NCBI RefSeq assembly: GCF_013409045.1
Contig: NZ_JACCBT010000001.1
Span: 310,001-374,000, forward strand
Reading direction: 5' to 3'
Origin: Actinomadura citrea
GTDB lineage: Bacteria > Actinomycetota > Actinomycetes > Streptosporangiales > Streptosporangiaceae
Length of the DNA stretch: 64,000 bases
The translations under genes were made by a program, and so were the position numbers. Below are positions 57,813-64,000 of this stretch, in pieces; the stretch's first letter is position 1, and each line of letters begins with the position of its first letter. A model generated the notes under the pieces. That model had not been told where the DNA came from. It did not search any database and was given only the letters and a program-made list of their open reading frames with translations.

Positions 57813-59663
57813 GTGCTGAAAATACGGGGTGGTTCCAGGGGCGTACAGTCGGCCCGGCAGCGAGCGGTTCTGCTGGCCCTGCGCCATTACCGCGGTGTAC
57901 TGCGCCGCCAGTGGCGTATCTCGCTTCCGGCGATGGCTTTACCGGCGCTCGGGAATACCTGCCTGTTCTACCTGACCCCGCTGCTGGTCGCCGCCCTGGT
58001 AGGGCACCTGGCCGAAGGCGGGGAAAGCGATCTCGCCGCTCTCCTGCCCTACGTTCTCGGGTTCGCCGGGATGCTGCTGGCGGGCGAGGCGCTGTGGCGA
58101 GTGGGACTGCACTTCCTCAACCGGTTGAACGGCCGCGGCATCGAATATCTCGGCATCGCCGGCATGGACGAGTTGCTCGCCAAAGACACCGCGTTCTTCC
58201 ATGACAACTTCGCCGGTTCACTGACCAAACGGATACTGAGCTACTCCGGCGGCTTCGAAAACTTCGCCGACACTCTCACCTTCTCGGTCGTGGCCAACGT
58301 GATCCCGTTGTCCTTCGCATCGGTGATCCTGTGGCGGTACCACCCGCTCCTGGTCGTCGTCCTCGTGGGGCTGATCGTCGTCACCGGCTTCCTCGTCACC
58401 CCGTTCATCCGCCGCAGGCAGGTGCTGGTGGACCGGCGCGAGGCGGCCAAGGTGCGAGTGTCGGGCCACGTCGCCGACGTGCTGACCAACATGGAGACGG
58501 TCCGCGCGTTCGCGGCCGAGGAGCGGGAGGCCGCCGAGTTCCGTGGCCGGGTCGTCGAGCAGCACCGCCTGTCCCTGCGCTCCTGGGACTACGCCAACCT
58601 GCGGGTCGACACGATCGTCGCTCCGATGTCGATCCTCACCAGCGCCCTGGGTCTGCTCGTCGCGGTGGCGCTTCGCGGCGGACTCGGGGTGGAGGCCATC
58701 GTGGTGACGTTCTCCTACTACACCAACGCGACACGGATCATGTTCGAGTTCAACCAGATCTACCGGCGGATGGAGAGCACGCTCACCGAGAGCGCGCAGT
58801 TCACCGAGTTGCTCCTGATGCCGCCGACGGTCGTGGACCCGCCCGACCCGCAGCCGTTGCGTCCGGTCGACGCCTCGGTCCGCTTCGAGCGGGTGCTCTT
58901 CGCGCACGGCGACGGCCCACCCCTGTTCGAAGGGCTGGATCTGGAGATCCCCAGCGGGGCCAAGATCGGCTTGGTGGGCCGGTCCGGCGGTGGCAAGACC
59001 ACCCTCTCCCGGCTGCTGCTGCGTCTCATGGACGTCGACGGCGGCCGGATCCTCATCGGCGGACAGGACATCGCGCGGCTGCGCCAGAGCGACCTGCGCA
59101 ACCTGATCGCGTACGTCCCGCAGGAACCCGCGATGTTCCATCGGTCGGTGCGCGACAACATCGCCTTCGCCCGTCCGGGTGCCACCGAGACCGAGATCCT
59201 CCGAGCCGCGCGCGCGGCACACGTCACCGAGTTCGTCGAGAGCCTGCCGGAGGGGTTCGACACGCTGGTCGGCGAGCGAGGCGTCAAGCTCTCCGGAGGT
59301 CAGCGGCAGCGCGTCGCCCTGGCCCGCGCCATCCTGCGAGACACCCCGATCCTCCTCCTGGACGAGGCGACCAGCGCGCTGGACTCCGAGAGCGAACTCC
59401 TCGTCCAGGAGGCTCTGTGGCACCTGATGCGCGACCGCACCGCACTGGTCGTCGCGCACCGTCTGAGCACGGTCGTCCGCATGGACCGACTGGTCGTTCT
59501 CGACCGCGGCCGCGTCCTTGAGGAGGGCTCCCACCGGGAGCTCCTCCAGTCCGAGGGCCCTTATGCCCGCCTCTGGCACCACCAGTCCGGCGGCTTCCTC
59601 ACCGAGGAGGCCGCCCCGGACACCTCGCCCACCGCCCACAACACCCAGTCGGTGACGGGCTGA
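57813..59663 (+). CDS. ABC transporter, fused membrane and ATPase domains (exporter type)
   Basis: About 616 residues from GTG 57813, placed 9 nt after GGAGGG; ATG 57756 is an in-frame alternative with no ribosome-binding site. Six spans lie in residues 35-310 (FYLTPLLVAALVGHLAEG, LLPYVLGFAGMLLAGEALW, LVVVLVGLIVVTGFLVTPF). The ATPase has Walker A GRSGGGKTTL, YVPQEPAMFHRSVRDNIAFA, signature LSGGQRQRVALARA, Walker B ILLLDEATSALD and switch His VVAHRLS. It forms a homodimeric or heterodimeric exporter; no partner gene is adjacent. Substrate unknown. Confidence 0.9.
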   Translation: MLKIRGGSRGVQSARQRAVLLALRHYRGVLRRQWRISLPAMALPALGNTCLFYLTPLLVAALVGHLAEGGESDLAALLPYVLGFAGMLLAGEALWRVGLHFLNRLNGRGIEYLGIAGMDELLAKDTAFFHDNFAGSLTKRILSYSGGFENFADTLTFSVVANVIPLSFASVILWRYHPLLVVVLVGLIVVTGFLVTPFIRRRQVLVDRREAAKVRVSGHVADVLTNMETVRAFAAEEREAAEFRGRVVEQHRLSLRSWDYANLRVDTIVAPMSILTSALGLLVAVALRGGLGVEAIVVTFSYYTNATRIMFEFNQIYRRMESTLTESAQFTELLLMPPTVVDPPDPQPLRPVDASVRFERVLFAHGDGPPLFEGLDLEIPSGAKIGLVGRSGGGKTTLSRLLLRLMDVDGGRILIGGQDIARLRQSDLRNLIAYVPQEPAMFHRSVRDNIAFARPGATETEILRAARAAHVTEFVESLPEGFDTLVGERGVKLSGGQRQRVALARAILRDTPILLLDEATSALDSESELLVQEALWHLMRDRTALVVAHRLSTVVRMDRLVVLDRGRVLEEGSHRELLQSEGPYARLWHHQSGGFLTEEAAPDTSPTAHNTQSVTG

Positions 59664-59710
59664 CGTCCAGGCCACCTCTTCGACCGGGCCGCGGCGATCA
59701 TCCCGAGCCG

Positions 59711-60736
59711 TCAGAGCAGGTCGGCCACCGACGCATGCAAGGCGAGAAGGGCGGGGATCTGTTCGGGCGGACGTCTGCCCATGCCGCATTCGGTGGCCAC
59801 GCCGAACGTCTTCACCGCCCCGCGTGCCGCCTCGATCCTCGCTGCGGCGCCTTCGAGCCCGTCCGTGGCATGCACGAGTCCAAGGAACAGGGTGGTCTCC
59901 GCCGGTAGCGACAAGGTCGCCAGCGGCGCGAAGTACGCCTCGTCGGCACGGTCGCGCGGGACGGGCATGTGCACCCAGTCCAAGCGCCGCCCGAGCCCAT
60001 CGGCCACGCCCCTGGTAACGGCCGCGAGTTTGGACGTGTCGGGAGGCTCGACGAAATGCCTGTGCTCGAAGTCGCCGTAGCACAGGTGGTATCCCAGCTC
60101 GGCCTCGTCCGGTACCGCGGTGCCGAGCCGTACCAGTCGCGTCACGATCTCGGCCAGGCGGGACGGGTGGTCGGTGCCGAACCAGGCCGGATAGACCCCT
60201 TCGAAGACGGCGAACTCGACCGCGGTGTCCCACTGGACGGCCAGGTCCCCGGCCGGGATCACGGCCAGGATCTCCTCCAGCTCGGCCAGCAGCCGGGCCT
60301 CGTACGCGGCCTCGAGCTCCGCCTGATGCGCACCGACGAACGCGGCGACCACGGCGACCGGTGTCGGCAGGCTGACCTGGAACCGCACGTCCGGTGGGAT
60401 GACGCCGTCCGCGCGCAGGCGCCTGAACACCTGCCAGGAGTCGAGTGCGGCCGCCGCATACCCGAGCGGCCCGAAGGTCACCGACGCCGGGTCGACGCCG
60501 GGTCGCGGCCGTACCCGCATCGTGGGCCCGTACTCCCGGCCGGGCGGCGGCACCGTCTCCAGGTCCGGGTGCGCCGCGAGCTTCGGCAACTGCCAGACGA
60601 CCCAGTTGTCCCGCTCACCCGGCTCGCCGTCCGGGATACGCCGCACACGGCCGTTGAGCGTGTTCGCGACCGTGCAGAACACGGTCTCGGAATCGGCGAG
60701 CGGCACGCTGCCGCACAGGTGCACGGTCGGTTCCAC
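59711..60736 (-). CDS. MetE/UROD-like superfamily protein
   Basis: A 341-residue TIM-barrel-like protein from GTG 60736 (GGAG at 8 nt). Sequence blocks VHLCGSVPLADSETVFCTVA, GRVRRIPDGEPGERDNWVVW, RFQVSLPTPVAVVAAFVG, HLCYGDFEHRHFVEPPDTS and ATECGMGRRPPEQIP recall cobalamin-independent methionine synthase-like barrels, in which His and Cys bind zinc. True MetE is twice as long, so this is a single-barrel relative of unknown reaction. It follows a P450 gene by 118 bp on the same strand and probably shares its transcript. Confidence 0.75.
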   Translation of the reverse strand: MEPTVHLCGSVPLADSETVFCTVANTLNGRVRRIPDGEPGERDNWVVWQLPKLAAHPDLETVPPPGREYGPTMRVRPRPGVDPASVTFGPLGYAAAALDSWQVFRRLRADGVIPPDVRFQVSLPTPVAVVAAFVGAHQAELEAAYEARLLAELEEILAVIPAGDLAVQWDTAVEFAVFEGVYPAWFGTDHPSRLAEIVTRLVRLGTAVPDEAELGYHLCYGDFEHRHFVEPPDTSKLAAVTRGVADGLGRRLDWVHMPVPRDRADEAYFAPLATLSLPAETTLFLGLVHATDGLEGAAARIEAARGAVKTFGVATECGMGRRPPEQIPALLALHASVADLL

Positions 60737-60854
60737 GGAGGTCACTCCAGATCTACAAGTTGCATGTGGTGCGTGGTGGGGGGTGCGACGGCAGGTCCGC
60801 CGGCTCGGCCGGTTCCGGCACGGCGCCGCCGGACGTTCTGTCGCGGCGGGGAGG

Positions 60855-62069
60855 TCAGCGGCGCTCGGCGCCGAGGCGGATGGGGAGTGACAGCGGGCCC
60901 ACGGTGAAGAAGGACGGCGAGTAGGGGATGTCGTCCGGGTCGATCGCGAGGGAGAGGCCCGGCAGCCGCCGGTACAGGGAGGTGAGCGCGAGCCTGCTTT
61001 CCAGGCGGGCCAGCGGGGCGCCGATGCAGTACCGGGGACCATGGCCGAAGCCGAGACCGTCCCTCTGCTCGCGGGTGATGTCGAACCGGTCCGCGGTGTC
61101 CCCGTACCGCTCCGGATCGAGGCCGCTCGCCTGGTACACCACACCGACCGCTCTGCCCTTGGGGATCAGCACGTCCGAGATCGTCACGTCGGTGAGCGTG
61201 AAGCGGAAGCTGGTCATCATCACCGAGTGGCGGTACCGCAGAGTCTCCTCGATCACGTCGCCCCAGCGGTCCTCGGCCATGGCCAACGCCAGCTGGTCGG
61301 GATGCTCCGACAGCGCGGTGATGGCGTGCCCCAGCAAGTGGACCGTGGTCTCGTGTCCCGCGACGAGCATCAGCCACAGAACGGCGACCAGTTCGTCGGT
61401 GGTGAGCCTGTCGTCCCGGTCACGGGACTGGACCAGGCCAGAGGTGAGGTCGTCGCCGGGGTCCAGCCTCTTGCGCTCCGCCAGTGCGTACAGGTACGCC
61501 ATGAGCGCCCTCTGGGTCTCGAACGCCTCCTCTGGAGGGGTGGTGTGCGCCAGCAGAGCGGCCGTCCACCTCCGCAGCCGGGCCCGTTCCGGCTCAGGCA
61601 CACCGAACAGTTCGCAGATCACCGCCATCGGCAGCGCCTCGGTGAAGGAGGGCACCAGGTCGACGCCGTCGCCGGCCGCCACCACGTCGTCCAGCAGCCG
61701 GTCGATGATCTCCTGGATCCGCGGTTCCAGCCCCTGCACCCGGCCCGGGGTGAACGCCCTGCCGACCAGGCTCCGCAGCCGCCGGTGATCGTCACCGTCC
61801 TTGGTGGACAGGTGGTCGCCCTGGACGATGGCGCGCAGCGGCCAGTCCTCGGGGATCGATCCGTCGTGCAGGGCCGGCCAGTGCTTCGGGTCGCGGGCGA
61901 AGGTCCTGTTGTCCCCGGCGAGGATCTCGCGTGCGGCTCTGTGGGTCAGTGCCAGGTAGGCCGGCACGCCGCCGGGGAACTCCACCTCGACCACGGGCGC
62001 GATCTCCCGGAGCCGGATGCAGGTGTCGAGCGGGCTCTCGTCGAGGGCGGGAAACGCGGGCAGGCTCAT
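60855..62069 (-). CDS. Cytochrome P450
   Basis: A 404-residue bacterial class I P450 from ATG 62069 (GAGGGG upstream). I-helix AGHETT (237-242), ExxR in EETLR (Glu275, Arg278), and heme loop FGHGPRYCIGAPLAR with Cys348. All residues for oxygen activation are present. It needs a ferredoxin and reductase, not encoded nearby. Grouping with the MetE-like gene and divergent AraC regulator suggests an inducible two-step modification of a small molecule. Confidence 0.94.
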   Translation of the reverse strand: MSLPAFPALDESPLDTCIRLREIAPVVEVEFPGGVPAYLALTHRAAREILAGDNRTFARDPKHWPALHDGSIPEDWPLRAIVQGDHLSTKDGDDHRRLRSLVGRAFTPGRVQGLEPRIQEIIDRLLDDVVAAGDGVDLVPSFTEALPMAVICELFGVPEPERARLRRWTAALLAHTTPPEEAFETQRALMAYLYALAERKRLDPGDDLTSGLVQSRDRDDRLTTDELVAVLWLMLVAGHETTVHLLGHAITALSEHPDQLALAMAEDRWGDVIEETLRYRHSVMMTSFRFTLTDVTISDVLIPKGRAVGVVYQASGLDPERYGDTADRFDITREQRDGLGFGHGPRYCIGAPLARLESRLALTSLYRRLPGLSLAIDPDDIPYSPSFFTVGPLSLPIRLGAERR

Positions 62070-62242
62070 CGTCAACGGATTCCCCTCGGTCTCACACCCG
62101 CCGGGGCCTCTTCTGCCGGGGGCTGGGCCCGAGTATCGCCGGGGGCGGACCCACCGGCCACGTCCGCAGACGGATCCTGCCCCGAACCAGAAGTAGGACG
62201 TCACGAAAACAGAGGACCGGCGGGCCGACGAGGGGGGAACAC

Positions 62243-62271
62243 TTGACAGCGACCGCGCGGAGACGTTGGGT
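62243..62271 (+). promoter_or_regulatory. Candidate promoter of the AraC gene
   Basis: Perfect -35 TTGACA (62243-62248), 17-nt spacer, TTGGGT (62266-62271). It would give a leader of about 33 nt containing the GGAGGT ribosome-binding site. Confidence 0.5.
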
Positions 62272-62310
62272 TACCGGGCGATGTGCGGGCTCACAGCGGA
62301 GGTAGGCCCC

Positions 62311-63288
62311 ATGCTGTACCACTCCTGGACCACCGACGACACCGACGCCTGGCGCGATCTCAGCAACAGCATCCTGCCGATGGACCACCGCTTCCGGAAT
62401 CCGGGGAGCTGGCGTGCGGACCTCACCGCCCAGGAAAGCGGCAGCTACAGGCTGATGCACTGGGACCAGCGCGGGGACCGGATCGCCGCCAGGACACCGT
62501 CGCACGTCCGCAGAGTCCCAGGCGACGAGCACTACTGGATCGTCGTTCCGCAACACGGCGTCTACACCGTCAGGCACGGCCAAGACGAAACACGGACCCC
62601 GCCGGGGCACGCCTCAGTGATGGGCATGGACGAATCCTGCTGGCTCACCGTCCCGCAGTCCGCGGCATACGCCTTCCAGGTCCCGCGCCCCGAACTCGAC
62701 AACCACATCGGCTCGCCCACACCACTGCGTCTCGTCCTCGACCTGAACACCGGTCTCGGCCGCATCCTCAGCAACCTGCTGGGAAGCACCCATGCCGAAC
62801 AGGACGATCTCTCCGACCACGAGTTCCACGCGGTATGCGATCGGATCACCGAACTGTTCTGCATGATCGCTCTCAGGGACACGCGACCGCCGGACGCCCA
62901 CCTCACCGACGTCGCCCGACTCGTCCGCGAGTACGTACGGCGGCATCTCGGCACCGGCAAGGTCCCGCTCGCAGCCGTGGCCGACGCGCTCGGCTGGTCG
63001 CCACGCCACCTTCGCAACGCCCTTCACCAAACCGGCACCACCTACCGCGACCTGCGCCATGAGGAAACGCTGCGAGACGCCCGGGACGTCCTCCAGGACC
63101 CGGCCCGCAGCGACCTCAGCATCAGTGACATCGCCTCCCGCGCCGGCCTCACCTCCACCTGGTTCTCCTCAGCCTTCAAAAGCCGCTACGGCGAAACCCC
63201 CAGAGAATTCCGCCGCCGCAGACTCGCCGAAATCCCCACCGGGGAAAAGCTCGGCGATGCCCAGGGCGCCGAGGGCAACGACCACTGA
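62311..63288 (+). CDS. AraC-family transcriptional regulator
   Basis: A 325-residue regulator from ATG 62311, seven nt after GGAGGT. Residues 1-180 are an AraC-binding-like cupin domain of the AraC_binding_2 type (YRLMHWDQRGDRIAARTPSH, YWIVVPQHGVYTVRHGQ, PGHASVMGMDE). The C-terminal 100 residues hold both helix-turn-helix motifs (PLAAVADALGWSPRHLRNAL; ISDIASRAGLTSTWFSSAFK, SRYGETPREFRRRR). It is divergent from the P450 gene and is its likely regulator. Confidence 0.92.
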   Translation: MLYHSWTTDDTDAWRDLSNSILPMDHRFRNPGSWRADLTAQESGSYRLMHWDQRGDRIAARTPSHVRRVPGDEHYWIVVPQHGVYTVRHGQDETRTPPGHASVMGMDESCWLTVPQSAAYAFQVPRPELDNHIGSPTPLRLVLDLNTGLGRILSNLLGSTHAEQDDLSDHEFHAVCDRITELFCMIALRDTRPPDAHLTDVARLVREYVRRHLGTGKVPLAAVADALGWSPRHLRNALHQTGTTYRDLRHEETLRDARDVLQDPARSDLSISDIASRAGLTSTWFSSAFKSRYGETPREFRRRRLAEIPTGEKLGDAQGAEGNDH

Positions 63289-63370
63289 CCAAGAGCGCAC
63301 CCATCACAGCCGTGAGCTTCAGCGCCCGGTCACCAGCCTCTCGGCCGGCGACCCTGCATATTGTGGACGC

Positions 63371-64000
63371 GTGGCCTTCGAGGAACGGTTGGAAGCGCAT
63401 CGGGTCGACCTGACCGGCCATTGCTACCGCATGCTCGCCTGCGCCGCCGAGGCTGAGGACGCCGTTCAGGAGACCCTGTTGCGCGCCTGGAAGAACGCCG
63501 ATCGCTTCGACGAGCGCAAAGCCGGTCTGCGCACATGGCTGCACAGGATCGCCACCAACGTCTGCCTCGACATGACCCGCAGCGTCCAGCGGCGCGCGCT
63601 CGCGATGGACCTCGGCCCGTCCTCCCCCGCCGGCGCCTCCCTCGGCGCGCCGTTGGGAGCCGCCGCCTTCGTGCAACCGGTCCCCGACCGGCATGTGCTG
63701 CCCGCCGACGGCGATCCGGCCGAGCTGGCCGCCGGGCGCGAAACGATCCGGTTGGCGTTCGTCGCCGCCCTGCAAGCCCTGCCGCCGCGCCAGCGGGCCG
63801 TCCTCATCCTGCGCGAGGTGCTCTGCTGGTCGGCGGAGGAGGTGGCCGGGCTGCTCGACAGCAGCCCGGCCGCGATCAACAGTGCCCTGCAACGAGCACG
63901 TGCCACCATCTCCGCACGTCGCACACCGGGCGGGAGCGGCGAGGTCGACGAGGACCTGCTCGGGCGGTACGTCGAGGCGTTCACCGCCTACGACGTCGAC
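63371..64000 (+). CDS. ECF sigma factor (SnoaL-tailed group), 3' end cut by window
   Basis: Frame from GTG 63371 stays open to the window edge (210 codons). Region 2: HCYRMLACAAEAEDAVQETL, LRTWLHRIATNVCL. Region 4: LPPRQRAVLILREVL, SSPAAINSALQRARA. It closely parallels the sigma factor at 20047, and the last residues (LLGRYVEAFTAYDVD) match the beginning of that protein's SnoaL-like tail, so the missing part is probably the same domain. An upstream promoter is not obvious. Confidence 0.85.
   Translation, partial: MAFEERLEAHRVDLTGHCYRMLACAAEAEDAVQETLLRAWKNADRFDERKAGLRTWLHRIATNVCLDMTRSVQRRALAMDLGPSSPAGASLGAPLGAAAFVQPVPDRHVLPADGDPAELAAGRETIRLAFVAALQALPPRQRAVLILREVLCWSAEEVAGLLDSSPAAINSALQRARATISARRTPGGSGEVDEDLLGRYVEAFTAYDVD

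Noticed and set aside
60742..61377. 211-codon minus-strand frame over the P450 end
   Set aside because: Shadow of the P450 gene; Arg/Pro/Gly-rich, no motif.

Overview
The window is high-GC actinobacterial chromosome. GTG starts are common, 4-bp ATGA/GTGA gene overlaps are frequent, and the families are typical of actinomycetes: SigE-family and SnoaL-tailed ECF sigma factors, a SARP regulator, a DUF6069 protein, a mycothiol-type DinB/maleylpyruvate isomerase protein, an Rv1264-like cyclase and a cytochrome P450. My best guess from memory is Streptosporangiales/Thermomonosporaceae (Actinomadura-like); this is inference only. I see no rRNA, tRNA, CRISPR array, insertion sequence or phage gene. 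Both edges cut genes: a lipoprotein on the left and an ECF sigma factor on the right.

Layout. 1-4.7 kb: lipoprotein start, small membrane protein, a divergent MarR/pirin pair with two perfect operators, an AAA-type ATPase preceded by a textbook actinobacterial LexA (SOS) box, a cluster of GCTAGAGAG palindromes, and two tiny acidic paralogous proteins. 4.7-13.2 kb: MauE-like membrane protein coupled to a Cys-rich RlpA-like barrel protein, SigE-family sigma factor, acyl-CoA ligase, a membrane-tethered ECF sigma factor, MerR regulator, class III adenylate cyclase. 13.3-19.2 kb: a tight operon of N-acyl-D-amino acid deacylase, 23-residue leader ORF, IclR regulator, PLP fold-III D-amino acid deaminase, KDPG aldolase, KDG kinase and RidA. 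19.2-28.4 kb: interrupted small gene, DUF6069, ECF sigma factor with SnoaL partner, M20 amidohydrolase, YjbR protein, PGRP amidase, ATP-dependent DNA ligase, TetR with operators and a multi-spanning membrane protein. 28.6-38.3 kb, nearly all minus strand: TAT-secreted DUF4185 protein, cutinase-like plus beta-lactamase-fold hydrolase pair, SARP, TetR, SGNH hydrolase, LacI.

38.5-54.6 kb: a run of 14 plus-strand genes, mostly overlapping, divergent from the LacI gene. It encodes a DapA-family lyase, a three-subunit FAD/Fe-S amine dehydrogenase of the D-hydroxyproline dehydrogenase/SoxAB type, a metal amidohydrolase, HyuA and HyuB, a five-gene dipeptide-type ABC importer, an allophanate-hydrolase-C-like protein and a dihydropyrimidinase-type hydantoinase. 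The set looks like import and complete breakdown of a cyclic, amide-containing amino acid derivative. 54.6-64 kb: YjbR protein, VanY-type carboxypeptidase, DinB/MPI protein, a 65-residue protein, ABC exporter, MetE-like protein with P450, AraC regulator and the truncated ECF sigma factor.

How the parts fit. The 13-19 kb operon reads as a full route from an N-acylated D-amino (sugar) acid through ammonia loss to a keto-deoxy acid, phosphorylation and aldol cleavage to pyruvate and glyceraldehyde 3-phosphate, with RidA clearing imines. A 10-bp element upstream of this operon recurs upstream of the distant M20 amidohydrolase, suggesting one regulon under the IclR protein. The 38-54 kb cluster is the strongest candidate for an undescribed catabolic pathway.
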